From Entamoeba invadens IP1 (taxonomy: Eukaryota > Evosea > Mastigamoebida > Endamoebidae): a stretch of 60,730 nt of DNA. Position 1 is the first letter of the stretch. Every line of letters starts with the position of its first letter. A program made the translations under genes and the position numbers. The DNA lies in assembly GCF_000330505.1 (NCBI RefSeq), contig NW_004191777.1, positions 655,558 to 716,287 on the forward strand, written 5' to 3'. Of this stretch, positions 10,061 through 20,715 are shown piece by piece. The notes beneath the pieces were generated by a model that searched no databases, had not been told where the DNA came from, and saw only the letters and a list, made by a program, of their open reading frames with translations.

Positions 10061-10666
10061 ATGGATATGGCAACGGATTTAAAAGTAAACACTAATGTCC
10101 TTGAAAACTTTGATTCTTCGCGAGTCGAGGAATGGCTCGAATTGTGTAACTCTACCGACGATTTTCATTTGGTCATCAACAAGGAAATTTTACAGAATAT
10201 GTTGGCTGCGTTTACAACGAAAATCAACGAAGACACTAAAAAGTATTACTGGGAAGAGATGAATAAAAGGATCGACGCATACGACAAACTTTACGCGGAG
10301 ATGGACAAGAAGAGACCAAATGAGAATTCCGTCCGCGAACAAACTCGGATGGAGAAAGTCTTCAATGAAAGATTTCAGAAGGATGCCGCTGAGCTTCAAC
10401 AACAGATCGAGGCCCTTGAATACGAGTTAAAGAAAAAACCTAAAGAACTCGAGGAACACGTCTCTGCCGAAGATGCCGAGTTTTACATCAATAAATTACA
10501 ACAAGACATCGCTGTCTTACAAAACGAGAAACAAGAGTATGAAGCAAACACAGACCCTTTAATTCAGAAACACAATAACCTCATACCTGAGTATAATAGA
10601 GTCTTTGTCCAATACAACAAACTCAGAGAAAGAGTTTACCAACTCCCCGAATTCAAACAAGAATAA
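10061..10666 (+). CDS. Coiled-coil protein, function unknown
   Basis: A 201-residue protein starting at the ATG at 10061. An in-frame extension to 9995 exists but begins in AT-rich, non-coding-like sequence, and the AAACTTG motif just upstream of 10061 supports the shorter form. Residues ~60-200 are rich in Glu, Lys and Gln with heptad spacing, so coiled coils are expected. The N-terminal ~50 residues are more globular (FDSSRVEEWLELCNSTDDFH). There is no signal peptide and no catalytic motif. I do not recognise the family; a structural subunit of a cytosolic complex is a reasonable guess. Confidence 0.7.
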   Translation: MDMATDLKVNTNVLENFDSSRVEEWLELCNSTDDFHLVINKEILQNMLAAFTTKINEDTKKYYWEEMNKRIDAYDKLYAEMDKKRPNENSVREQTRMEKVFNERFQKDAAELQQQIEALEYELKKKPKELEEHVSAEDAEFYINKLQQDIAVLQNEKQEYEANTDPLIQKHNNLIPEYNRVFVQYNKLRERVYQLPEFKQE

Positions 10667-10974
10667 TACCTCTGTGAACCATTATGATTATCGACTTTAC
10701 TGTTATTTTTAGATTCTTTATTATATATTATATTAATAAATTAATTAATATTATATTAATAAATGTATTAATATTATATTAATAAATGTATTAAAATGGG
10801 TAATAGTTAATTAAATTAATAATTCAATGTTATTGCTTAGAATTGAAATGGTTTTGAGATTTCATTCAATAAAAATGTTCTATTTATTTAAATTATAAAA
10901 AAACGTCAAGAAAAAACACAAAAAAAGTGAACACAATTTGTTTTACAGAATTGAACTTGGACTGGTATTGTTTA
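10667..10974. other. AT-rich intergenic region with short repeats
   Basis: Contains repeated blocks of ATTAATATTATATTAATAAA type around 10725-10795. A GAACTTG motif lies at 10953-10959, 16 nt before the FHA-kinase ATG. No gene is seen. Confidence 0.5.
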
Positions 10975-12245
10975 ATGGAAGGGACAGCTTGGGGAATACT
11001 CCAAAACACCGTTGGAAATAAACCATCTATTCCACTTTATGATAGAACGTGCATGTTGGGAAGAGGAAATCCAGCGATGAATATAACGACATTGACTATT
11101 TCATCGCAACACTTCATGATACAAGCGAAGGAAGACGAAAAGAAAGGGGAGAAGAAATACTCGTTGACTGATACATCAACGAATGGGACTTATCTGAATC
11201 AAACTGTTGTTGGGAAGAATGGGAGAGTTGAAATTCAGTTGTATGACGAAATCAGTCTGTTGTCACCAATTAAAGAGAAAGAGTCGGCGTCATATATGTT
11301 TCTTGTGTTTGACAAATTAAAGGAAGAGGAGGAGAATGGGGGACCCCAGAAGAAATACAATTTTGGGAGATTAATTGGGAAGGGCTCATTTGCGCGAGTC
11401 CGGGAAGTGACAGACAAAGCGACGAATAAGAAATACGCGATGAAAATTATTGACCGGAACAATACGTCTGTTGTAAGCGACGAGAAACAGATTTTTAACG
11501 AGTTTGAAATACTCAGAAAGATGTCGCATAAGAATGTTATAGGGCTTTATGATGTTTTTTTAACGCCATCAACACTGTATATTGTCTTTGAATTGTTTGT
11601 TCTATCTCTTCTTATTGTTGGATTGACGAATAACAGTATAGGGTAGACGGGGGTGATTTGTTCCATCTGTTAGAACAGAAGGGGTGTTTGAATGAAATGG
11701 AGTGTCGACTTGTGATGCAACAACTGCTCCAGGGGTTACAATACCTCCACCACAATCACGTCATTCATAGAGATATTAAACCCGAAAACTTGTTGTTGAC
11801 AAAGACAAACGTTGTGAAGATCAGTGACTTTGGACTGAGCAAATCTATCAACCACACGGTAGCAAAAACGTGTTGTGGGACACCTATGTACGTCTCTCCG
11901 GAAGTGTTGAGTGGGAAGGCTTACGACGAGAAAACGGACGTGTGGAGTGCCGGTGTTGTGTTTTACACCCTTGTGTGTGGATTTCAACCATTCACAACGA
12001 CAGAGAAAGACACAGGGAATCGGGAGTTGTTTGATCGTATTGAAAATGGCCATTACAAATTTCCATCACCGTATTGGGACAACATCTCGACTGAAATTAA
12101 AAACTGCATTCAACTCATGCTTACAGTGAATCCAATGAAGCGCCCGACCGTCCGCGAATGTCTGTTATTCCCATTCTTTTCGGGGAAGAAGAGAGAAAGA
12201 GGTGATTTTTATCAACCTTCTCCGAAGAGATATTACACTGACTGA
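10975..12245 (+). CDS. FHA-domain Ser/Thr protein kinase (CHK2/Rad53-like), one intron
   Basis: Spliced model: exons 10975-11594 and 11642-12245, giving 407 residues. The 47-nt intron (11595-11641) starts GTTTGT and ends TATAG. Splicing joins the frame as FELVDGGDLFHLL, the expected kinase sequence at this point. Residues ~15-115 form an FHA phosphothreonine-binding domain (LGRG, SSQHF, TSTNGTYLN). A CAMK-type kinase domain follows with GKGSFARV, the catalytic loop HRDIKPEN, DFG, and SPE in place of APE. FHA followed by kinase is the CHK2/Rad53/Cds1 architecture, so a nuclear DNA-damage or meiotic checkpoint role is likely. The last 20 residues are basic (GKKRERG...PSPKR) and could be a nuclear signal. 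In-frame sequence upstream of 10975 lacks an ATG. Confidence 0.9.
11595..11641 (+). other. Intron in FHA-kinase gene
   Basis: 47 nt, GTTTGT donor and TATAG acceptor, phase 2. Using the next AG at 11646 would put a stop codon in frame, so 11641 is the supported acceptor. Confidence 0.85.
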
Positions 12246-12382
12246 TTTGTGTTTTATCAATAGTTTACTATTAATAAAATAATAATAATAACTTATAATA
12301 ATAACTTATTAATAGTAAGTTACTAGTTTATGAAATTTGTTTTTCAAAAGGAAACAAAAGTTATATTTAATTTACTATATCA

Positions 12383-15199
12383 TTAATTCTGTGGCATTTT
12401 GGTTAAGCAGACCTTATACCAATCTTCAGCCTCCTTTGTCGATCTGAAAGTGATTTGAACATCGACAGGAACCTTTTTGGAGTCTTTGGTGTTCATTAAA
12501 ACCTTTTTCTCTTTGACAGTGAGGGGAGTCGATTTGTTGATTAAAAAGGTCCACTTGACCTGTGACTTCTTCTTTTTCTCAGTAATTCCAACCATAGTCA
12601 AATTCTCATCTCCACTAACTACAACCACTTTGAGGGTATACGCCTTTTTCCCGATTTTTACACAAAGTTCGTTGTCTAATATAACAATCCCAATAAAATC
12701 AAAGCCAGTAACCGTATCGCGGAGGTGCTCCATCTTCTCTTCTCCTTGGTGAGCTTGCCTTTTCTCATCTAAATAAGCTATTAAATAAACCAAGTCTTCA
12801 TACACTTTAACGATGTTGTCATGTTCGACACAACAGTCTGGTGTGTTGTGTGCAAAAGAGTCCACTGTGGGTACAAACCGTCTGAAACGCTCCATAGGCT
12901 GTAAAACTACCTTTTCAATGCAAAACCCTTCTTTGTCATACTCTTTCAGCTTCTTGGCAATATCACTGTTCTCCCTCAGTCGCCTGACTTTCTCAAGCTC
13001 CACATCTATCCAATACCTCTCGATAATTTTCATCGAGTCGACATCGTTCAAAATGTTACTGAAAAGATATGAGACGTCTGCGTCGAATTCTTTGTTCTTC
13101 TCGATTAGCTCTTTCAACGCATTTTCAACACCGATGTGGAATTGAAGTAACTCATCAGCACATGGAAATGCCAACTTGGACTCCATAGATATCTTGAACA
13201 ATTGTGGGATGACTTCTTTCACCAATTTTGTGAAGACTATATTAAACGCCTTTTGTGATTGATAGAAATCAGATAAACATACACTCCGCTGTTTCGCTTG
13301 TGCATTCACTTGGGAGACAAACGCGACTTGCTCTTGATTGCCTTTTGCTGATATCACTTCCCCAACGGAGGGCATCTTCATGTTGCCAAGAGAGAGTCTG
13401 TCGCTCGAGTCCACTGATTTTGTTATATTTGCAGCATCTGGAGGCTCTTTCTCGTCTATTTGTTCGACTTTCAAGTCCTTTTCTTTTGGTGGATGGATTT
13501 CTATAATCTTTGTTGAAGTCTTTGGCAACTCTGTCCCCATTTCTTTGATAACTTCCTTTGGTGGTTCTTGAGGATGAGTCTCAATACTAGTGTTCTCTTG
13601 TAACTTACTTCTCTTATTTTCTTCATTATGAACTTCTTGAAGAATGCGTGGGGTAATCAAAGGCACGGATGGTTGCTTTGGTAGAGTCATTGGTTCACCG
13701 TAATGCTCGGCTAACGACTCAACAGAGAACCCTCTCATGATCATAGCATTTCGTTTCTTCCTCTCTCCATTGATTTTTCGTGGTGTTCGAATAGAGTGTG
13801 ATGCACGCATATTGATGTCTCGTTTGATGTCTTCTGTATTCTCGATTCTCTCATTTTGTGGTTCAACATTGTCTTCTTCTTCTTTGCTGGTGAGTCTCTT
13901 TTTAGTGATGTCCATAGCCTTTTCCATCGTTTTCAACTCTTCATTATTTCCTTGGAGCGTTGCTTGGACACTTCCAATTAACGATTTTTTCGCTTTATAA
14001 TTTTCAGTTCGTTGAATTGCTATATTCGTCGTGTTTTCCAGCAGTCCAGTGGCATGGACCTTTTTAAGTTGTTCTTCGACGTTATAGACAGAGAGTTCAC
14101 TCATGAGTCCATCGTCTGTAATTGCTTCCATCAATGTGTTCATTAGATACACTTGCATTCTGTCATTCATCTCATTGAAATTTGCAAAGAGTTCTGTCAG
14201 TGCAAGAGTGAACCCAACTTCTCTGAATCGAACCACTGCGCTTTTGATTTGAATAATACACGAGATGACAGATAAAGCATCTTCTAAAGAATTCAAAGTG
14301 TGGGGTTCGACGGGGGGATACTTCATACAATCAACGAGTTGAATGATTGTAGGAGATGACGCAATCGCAGGAATCGCATTCTTACTTCGGCACATCAACG
14401 ATAAACACCTTAAACACTCCGCGACCGTCTCTCCAGTCGTTCCAGTGAGTAGTCCTTGTAACACTTCTGCCTTAATCATGAGCAAACAAAACGTATCGCG
14501 TTGCTTCTCATCGGCATTAACTAACAAATGAGCTATCAAGTGACACGCCATGCCAACAGCATCATTCCCACAATTTAACATCTCTTTGATCTTATCAGAT
14601 CCACCCTCTCTGAAGAACAAACTGCTCGCACCTGGTAATACCAATAATCTGCAGATGATGGGGTATACCGCTATTTGGAGGGGATCATACATTTGTAAGT
14701 GTTTAGTTAAGCCCGGTAACAACACAACATAATTTCCAAGCGCGTCGTCTGCTTTCCCTTCGCTCGGGGTTCTTGGGCTTCTTGGTGATCTCTGGCCTCC
14801 CAGTCTATCCCCTGAAGCAGCTGAAACGAGTCCTCCAATGACGTGTATTGTTGCTGTTAGAAAGTCTTCTTGGTCCAGGAGTGGTAAGAGTAAGTCGGGG
14901 ATTTGGTGGTTAGTCTCTACAACGCGTTTTGACAACATTTCTGTCTCTGAGACTAATATGAGGAAGTTTAACACCGCGTCGATGACATCCGGGTTTTGTT
15001 TGGAGAGTAAATTGGTGTATAAAGTTGGGTTGACTTTAGTTAAGAAAATTTCAAAACTTTGATTCTCAAGAGCCTCCGACATGATGTCTAACCCTTGCTC
15101 GGCTTGCTCTGGGGTCCCTTCGATTAGACTACTTATCTTCGCGAGTAACGTTTCTTCTTTCGGTTGTAATGGCTCAAGCGCATATTTCAGGTATGTCAT
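12383..15199 (-). CDS. Rho guanine nucleotide exchange factor: armadillo repeats, DH and PH domains
   Basis: A 938-residue protein. Residues ~1-390 are helical repeats of armadillo type (LLPLLDQEDFLTATIHVIGGLV and similar). Residues ~390-640 are charged, Ser/Pro-rich and probably disordered. A DH (RhoGEF) domain lies at about 645-810, with the CR3 helix recognisable as LQPMERFRRFVP. A PH domain follows at about 825-935 and ends in a Trp-containing helix (EAEDWYKVCL). It should load GTP on a Rho/Rac GTPase at a membrane and thereby control actin. Entamoeba has many DH-PH proteins; the N-terminal ARM array is the distinguishing feature. The next gene upstream on the same strand is a RasGEF. The C-terminal domains are secure; the ARM call rests on pattern. 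Confidence 0.85.
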   Translation of the reverse strand: MTYLKYALEPLQPKEETLLAKISSLIEGTPEQAEQGLDIMSEALENQSFEIFLTKVNPTLYTNLLSKQNPDVIDAVLNFLILVSETEMLSKRVVETNHQIPDLLLPLLDQEDFLTATIHVIGGLVSAASGDRLGGQRSPRSPRTPSEGKADDALGNYVVLLPGLTKHLQMYDPLQIAVYPIICRLLVLPGASSLFFREGGSDKIKEMLNCGNDAVGMACHLIAHLLVNADEKQRDTFCLLMIKAEVLQGLLTGTTGETVAECLRCLSLMCRSKNAIPAIASSPTIIQLVDCMKYPPVEPHTLNSLEDALSVISCIIQIKSAVVRFREVGFTLALTELFANFNEMNDRMQVYLMNTLMEAITDDGLMSELSVYNVEEQLKKVHATGLLENTTNIAIQRTENYKAKKSLIGSVQATLQGNNEELKTMEKAMDITKKRLTSKEEEDNVEPQNERIENTEDIKRDINMRASHSIRTPRKINGERKKRNAMIMRGFSVESLAEHYGEPMTLPKQPSVPLITPRILQEVHNEENKRSKLQENTSIETHPQEPPKEVIKEMGTELPKTSTKIIEIHPPKEKDLKVEQIDEKEPPDAANITKSVDSSDRLSLGNMKMPSVGEVISAKGNQEQVAFVSQVNAQAKQRSVCLSDFYQSQKAFNIVFTKLVKEVIPQLFKISMESKLAFPCADELLQFHIGVENALKELIEKNKEFDADVSYLFSNILNDVDSMKIIERYWIDVELEKVRRLRENSDIAKKLKEYDKEGFCIEKVVLQPMERFRRFVPTVDSFAHNTPDCCVEHDNIVKVYEDLVYLIAYLDEKRQAHQGEEKMEHLRDTVTGFDFIGIVILDNELCVKIGKKAYTLKVVVVSGDENLTMVGITEKKKKSQVKWTFLINKSTPLTVKEKKVLMNTKDSKKVPVDVQITFRSTKEAEDWYKVCLTKMPQN

Positions 15200-15765
15200 T
15201 TGTTTTTTATAAGATGCGACTGTTTTTTGGAAGTCTTCGGGATTCTTAGTTCAGTCAAACTGTAATACAAGTATACTTCCGTAATAGCATTTTAAGTTTT
15301 TTTACAGAACCAAAAATTCCTTCCCGATTTTAGCTTCTCTTCAACAACGAAACTTACCACAACTCAAATTTCTTAGTTTGAAAGTTCATGCAAACTCTTT
15401 CAAAAAAGATCTCTTCCCAACACTCTTTTGTTCATTTATAGTTTTTTGTACCATAATATCTAGTTCGATGAAGATAATTACGTTTGAAGAATTTCAATAA
15501 AGTTTGGAATGTAAGTTATAATTTACAAATTTTAAACTGTAACAAAAAGGGGGGTTCACTATTAAAGCTCGGGTAATCTAATCATTCGGTCAACCAACTC
15601 TTTTTGGTTTTGAGAACAGTGGTTCGATTCCTGCCTTGTCATCAATAACGTGTTTTATAAATAGAAATAAACAAATAAAACTCTAAAAATAGGTTTATTT
15701 AAATTTCTTAGTAATTATTTCGTTTGTTGCATTAAAACCTCAAAAATGAACTTATAACTAATAAA
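15200..15765. other. Intergenic region, contains a tRNA B-box-like sequence
   Basis: Lies between the RasGEF stop and the RhoGEF start (both on the minus strand). GGTTCGATTCC at 15621-15631 matches a Pol III B box, but I could not fold a cloverleaf around it. Otherwise nothing is recognised. Confidence 0.4.
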
Positions 15766-17491
15766 TCATTTTGGAGGTTCAGCCCTCAAAGAGAAGTCGA
15801 GCAAGTTTGCGTCGTCGAGCGGGAGTGTGTATATCTCGCCGGTGAAGAACTCTATGAGTGATTTGTTTTCCTTATATCCATTTCCAGCTGCGTAAGTCCC
15901 TAACACGTCTATCACAGCTCCTATTCTTGTATACCTTCCAAGGTTAATCATGGTATCCCTTTTATTTGATTCTTTCTCTCCAACGCCTTTATACATCCCA
16001 TCCATCCTTTCAAGTTGATATTCTATATGTTAAACCATTTATATTACATCTCAAAATGGAAAACAAACGGAAGTCAGGCACACAAGGTGGTTGTACAGTT
16101 ACACTTGCATTAGTACATTTCACTGTATGTTCCACATCTCTTAAACTGGCATAAATGATCCACTCTTTCTTCCCAAGTTTGTTCCACGTCTTTTCAAGTC
16201 TTCTGACTGCTTGGTGCTCAATACCTTCCATCGCCCTCACAAACGAATTGAAATTCTTCTTTCGAAGTAACTCGGTTGCTAAACTGAGAACAGCAAAGAG
16301 ACACTGTCGGCGCCTTTCTTCATCTTTTTCTCTGACTATTTGATATGCAATCCAGAGTGAAAAGAGTCTTCCCCATTGGACATAAGTATTCACTACAGAA
16401 ACATTACGAGTCTTATTGTCTAAGAAGACGTAATAATCATGTGGATTGATTTTGGAAAGGAACATTAATTCGACGTTAATGAGTTGCTCTGGAAGCATTG
16501 AAAGACATTTGGGGTCACCGATACAAACGTCCTCAAAAGCTATTTCTTGGTCTTCTTGCCCAACTAACCGCCTCTTTTTTATCGAAATGATCCCATTTGC
16601 TTCAAAAACCGTTGCAATGGCTTTCTCGGCTTCATCGACGGGACTTAAAAGAAATTGTGAGTTGGAAACAAGCCCTTTGAGGAACTTGACAAACTCCATT
16701 GTCGCGAGACGAAGACTTTGGTCTGAGAATTGGTCGCTTCTTGTCGAGAGCCAAGTTGTGAGGATCTTGACGTAGCTTGCACTCATCTTCTCTCGCAACG
16801 AATTTTCGGATTGAAATGCGTATAAGAAGTTCTCTATAATTGCTTCAAGTACGTTGAGACCGTCATAGAGTTGTTGGTATACTAAGATCTGTTTTATAAA
16901 CTCTTTATTCTGGACGAAGGTCAGTAACTTGAGTATATCTGTGAGATTTGAGACATAAAGATCTTTACCAACGACTTGGACGGTTTTCTGGTTTAACATT
17001 CGGAACGAATTCATTTCAGTTGGGAAGTCTGAGATATTAAAAACGTGTTCGAGGGGTGCCGATATGGCTAAAACACTTTTTAAAATGTCTGTGGGTGTTT
17101 CTAAGTTAGAAATAGAGTCTCTGTCGTGCTTAATGAGGAGACTAGGGTTTCCTGAGTCATTTGGTTTCTGTTGATCTTCATTGTAATTTTGACTCGATGG
17201 CAAAACACCATCATTTGAGTTCATTTGAATAGAAGGACTTTTGGAATCTTGAGGCTTTGGAGATAATTGGTCGAAGTAGCCTTCCGGGTTTGATTTGTCA
17301 TGGGGATGCTTTGAAGGAAAAAAGATGGACAAGACCGTCCGATGCTTTTGCTTTTTCTCGTCTTTCTTGTCAAGCTTCTTCTTCTCCTTCTCTTCCTTTT
17401 TGCGCTGTTTCTCCTCCGCTTTCTCTTTCTTCTTTTGCTGTTTGTCTTTGTCTTTTTCTTTGTCGTCTTTGAACTCCTTCCCACTCTTCAT
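15766..17491 (-). CDS. Ras guanine nucleotide exchange factor (REM + Cdc25 domain), one intron
   Basis: Spliced model: exon 1 at 16069-17491 and exon 2 at 15766-16022, total 559 residues. The 46-nt intron (16023-16068) starts GTTTGT and ends TATAG. Joining gives CVPDFQYQLERMDGMYKG, which restores the conserved CVP segment of the Cdc25 fold. The N-terminal ~45 residues are almost only Lys, Asp, Glu and Gln. A RasGEF_N (REM) domain lies at about 150-290 and the catalytic Cdc25 domain at about 320-555 (LPEQLINVELMFLSKINPHDYY opens it; NFNSFVRAMEGIEHQAVRRLEKTW is the core). It should activate a Ras or Rap GTPase. Without the intron the protein would lose the end of the catalytic domain. Confidence 0.9.
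16023..16068 (-). other. Intron in RasGEF gene
   Basis: 46 nt on the minus strand, GTTTGT donor and TATAG acceptor, phase 1. It restores the frame across two otherwise separate ORFs. Confidence 0.85.
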
Positions 17492-18136
17492 GAATTCTGC
17501 AAAAGTACTTTTTCACAAGTTCACGGAAACTTGGAATTCTATGGTGGAAATCTCTATTTTCTGAAACTTTGACGATTTGTCAATTCAACCTTTTTTTAGA
17601 CTTTTGATTGTGTCAAAAACAAGTTAAATGACGGGATACTATTTGAAACAAGTAACTACACTATTTATAGTGGATCACTCGTATAGCTTATTCTACTATA
17701 AAGGTGGTTTCTTTGAATTATTGATGTGTTAGTATGGTTTTACTTACTGTAACGGGTTTAATTTGAGTTTTTTAAGCACTTTATTGTAATTACTCTTACT
17801 AATATTAACTAGAAACAAAAACTGAATTAGTAACTGTTTTTGTTGTTATTAGTTCTAATTATTTATATAATAATAATACCAACAAGTTAAAAAAAATACA
17901 AAACTTAATAATTCACACTATTAATTATTGTTTAATTAATAATTCTCATTTTTCACAAAATAAACTCAAACTATAAAATATAGTTTTCTATAAATGACTT
18001 TATTAATTTACAATTTTTTAAAATATTGAGTATGGTAAATAATGATAGTACTTTTATTATTTTAAAGAATTATTTAATTCATGAGGAAATAATTTTATAT
18101 GCGATATAAGAGGGTTTAGAACTTGTTATTATAATC
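17492..18136. other. Divergent intergenic region
   Basis: Separates the divergent RasGEF and importin-beta genes. The RasGEF side carries AGAATTCATG, where an Inr-like AATTCA overlaps the start codon. A GAACTTG motif lies at 18119-18125 before the importin ATG at 18137. No gene is seen. Confidence 0.5.
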
Positions 18137-20641
18137 ATGTCGAACAGACTTTTCCAGTTACTTACATGCAATCAGACGCCCGAAGTTGCACAACAGCAAG
18201 TTGCGTTTCAAAATCAGAGACTTAATCAGACACTCCCGCAAGTCATCAGTATAATTCAAGCCCCGGAAGTGTTACAGAACATTGGACTTTTAAATAAAGT
18301 CTTAATTTTCTTTAAAAATTGTTTGACATCCAAAAACCCTGAGGTGGTAGCACAAAAGAAAAGCGAATGGAATTCATTTCAAAATGATGTGAAGCAGGGG
18401 GTACACAATTTACTGATACAATACCTACTCCAAGGCCCCAAAGAGATTTTTAACAATTTATCGGAAGTCATAGCAGTTATTGCGTCTTATGATATACCTT
18501 CACTGGTGTGGCCTGATTTGATCGATGTTTTAGTGAATGATACAAACACAATCAGCATACAAAACGCATGTTTGAAGATATGCTCATTACTCTTCGAGAA
18601 AATCGACGAACATATTATGCAGAGTTATCTTCCAAAAATACTTTCACGACTCACAGCAGACATGAACAACACACATATGTACTTAACGAAGTTAGAAGGG
18701 ATCAAGAACTTATTGAATTACAGAGCGTTCTCCTACACCCACTTTAATAACATTTTTGATATCATTATAGTGATACAGCCAATTGACACTGAAGAATCAT
18801 TGAGTCTCAAAATTGAAGCACTTGATATTATCGTCAACAAGCTCTATGATAAATTGACAAGTCAAAACCAACGAATCACTGAGTTCTTAATTAACGCTGT
18901 CAATAAGTTTGGAAAAGACCAAGACTTCTTAAAAAAGGTATACGATGTCTGGAACACCATAGGGGAAGTTGAAAGTGAACCTGAACGAACGAGAAAGTCT
19001 CAAAACATCATGTTAGAATCGTTGAGTGTTCTCTTCAAACAAATTTTGGAGGTCATTCAGTTGTTTGGCAATGATATAATAGAAGACGACGATGATGAAG
19101 GTGAAGATCAAAACAATGTGATTTACTCTGCACAATCAATTGTGATGAACCAAGTGATTATTGGGAAGGACGGGTTTGCGAAAGAGGTACTGACCCTGAT
19201 AGCACAGTTTCTTCAACAGAATGAACCTGGCAAGCAGTACATAGGATTGATTTTGTTCTCCGCTGTATTAGAAGGGGGGTGTTCATTAGAAGCAATTGTT
19301 AAACAATTAATAGTACAATCAATTCGATTGTACACAACAAGTCAAGTCTCTCTAGTCAAATTGGCAGCTTCAAAGAGTGTCATTAAAGCAATGGAAAACG
19401 TTCCACAGATTGTCGACGACGCTTTGGTCGATACGTTACTCCAAAGCGCAATTGTTGGGTGCAAGTCGAATAACACGGCTTATGTTGTGTCGTCGTGCTT
19501 AATCATCGGGTATGTCTACAAAACCGTTGAGATTCCAAACGCTCTTAAAAAAGAAGTCCAAAATGTGTGTCAAATTTTGTTACAGTTCTTGCGAACGGAC
19601 GACGAAAGAATACAAAGGACAGCACTCCAATCATTAAAACGAGTCATTTCAAATCTTGATAAAGTCCAAGGGGAACAGATAGCAGCTGGGTGTATGCAGA
19701 CTCTATTGGAAGGGATACCAACTTTAGAGAACCAAAAGAAGATGAAAGCGATTGGTATATGTCTTGAGATATTGGGCAGTTGTTACGAGAATTTGGCGCC
19801 ATATATAGTGAAGACTCCGGACCAATTTAAACTCCAAAACAACATGCAAGTTCTGTTACGATATTTGAGTAACACTGATACATACGACTCTTCTATGAAA
19901 GCTATCATCTGTTTGGCGTCTGTGCTTGGAGAAAAGTTCTCTGTATTTATCAGTCCAGTTGTTTCACAATTGATTGTATTGATGAAAGACTTTTCACAGA
20001 GTGAGATCATTGGGGAGACGTGTAACATCATTGAACAACTGAGTATAGCGTCGAGAACTGCGATGATACCGTTTGTAGAACCTTTGTTGGGTCAACTTAT
20101 TCAAGCACTCATGGCCCCATCAATGGACTATAAGATCAAGTTTAAAGTGATCAGAGCTATTAGTGGGTTAGCCCTTGGTGTTGGATACCAGAACTTTAGT
20201 AAATACACGGAGAACGTGTTACAGATGTTACAACAAATCACACAGAACTTGTTAAATATCCAAATCGATCTGAATGATGAAGACGGTGCCGAATTCTTTG
20301 AAAATATGATGGAAAGTGTTTTGGTGTGCTACACAAGACTCTTTAAAGGAGCGAATCAAACTGTTTTGAATCATATGGTGTTGCCTGTACAATTGACACA
20401 AAGCATATTTGACGTGTTAGGAAATGGCTCTGGACATGTCGACTCCGATACTATTTATTGTGCCATCTGCTCGTTCTTCATGTGTTTGTCGGAACTGCAG
20501 TTTATCAACCAAAACCCTACTTTGAAACAACAGATCTTCAATCCAAAAGTTCTTAGTGTTATCACCTCATGCCGTAATAACACAGAAAACCCCGAAAAGG
20601 CAGTGATTGTCAATACGTTGTGTCAAAAGCTTGGGCTGTGA
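18137..20641 (+). CDS. Importin subunit beta (karyopherin beta-1)
   Basis: An 834-residue all-helical HEAT-repeat protein, close to the ~860-875 residues usual for importin beta. The N-terminus fits the Ran-binding IBN region. The acidic loop EDDDDEGEDQ at about residues 315-325 sits where importin beta has its DDDE acidic loop in HEAT 8. The segment MIPFVEPLLGQLIQAL followed by KFKVIRAISGLALGVG is highly characteristic. It should carry cargo-importin alpha through the nuclear pore and release it on RanGTP binding. The gene is intronless and starts at an ATG preceded by a GAACTTG motif. Confidence 0.9.
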   Translation: MSNRLFQLLTCNQTPEVAQQQVAFQNQRLNQTLPQVISIIQAPEVLQNIGLLNKVLIFFKNCLTSKNPEVVAQKKSEWNSFQNDVKQGVHNLLIQYLLQGPKEIFNNLSEVIAVIASYDIPSLVWPDLIDVLVNDTNTISIQNACLKICSLLFEKIDEHIMQSYLPKILSRLTADMNNTHMYLTKLEGIKNLLNYRAFSYTHFNNIFDIIIVIQPIDTEESLSLKIEALDIIVNKLYDKLTSQNQRITEFLINAVNKFGKDQDFLKKVYDVWNTIGEVESEPERTRKSQNIMLESLSVLFKQILEVIQLFGNDIIEDDDDEGEDQNNVIYSAQSIVMNQVIIGKDGFAKEVLTLIAQFLQQNEPGKQYIGLILFSAVLEGGCSLEAIVKQLIVQSIRLYTTSQVSLVKLAASKSVIKAMENVPQIVDDALVDTLLQSAIVGCKSNNTAYVVSSCLIIGYVYKTVEIPNALKKEVQNVCQILLQFLRTDDERIQRTALQSLKRVISNLDKVQGEQIAAGCMQTLLEGIPTLENQKKMKAIGICLEILGSCYENLAPYIVKTPDQFKLQNNMQVLLRYLSNTDTYDSSMKAIICLASVLGEKFSVFISPVVSQLIVLMKDFSQSEIIGETCNIIEQLSIASRTAMIPFVEPLLGQLIQALMAPSMDYKIKFKVIRAISGLALGVGYQNFSKYTENVLQMLQQITQNLLNIQIDLNDEDGAEFFENMMESVLVCYTRLFKGANQTVLNHMVLPVQLTQSIFDVLGNGSGHVDSDTIYCAICSFFMCLSELQFINQNPTLKQQIFNPKVLSVITSCRNNTENPEKAVIVNTLCQKLGL

Positions 20642-20715
20642 TTGATTTCTTTTTATTGTTAAGATGAATAAGGACATCATTAAGTAATAGTTAATTAATA
20701 GTAAAATATTGACAG

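Noticed and set aside
15551..15640. Possible tRNA gene (B-box GGTTCGATTCC at 15621)
   Set aside because: The bases around the T-loop pair only for two positions, no acceptor stem matches, and the D-arm does not fold. At best it is a relic.
17221..17572. Overlapping ORFs on both strands at the 5' end of the RasGEF gene
   Set aside because: By-products of the Lys/Glu-rich N-terminal codons of the RasGEF.
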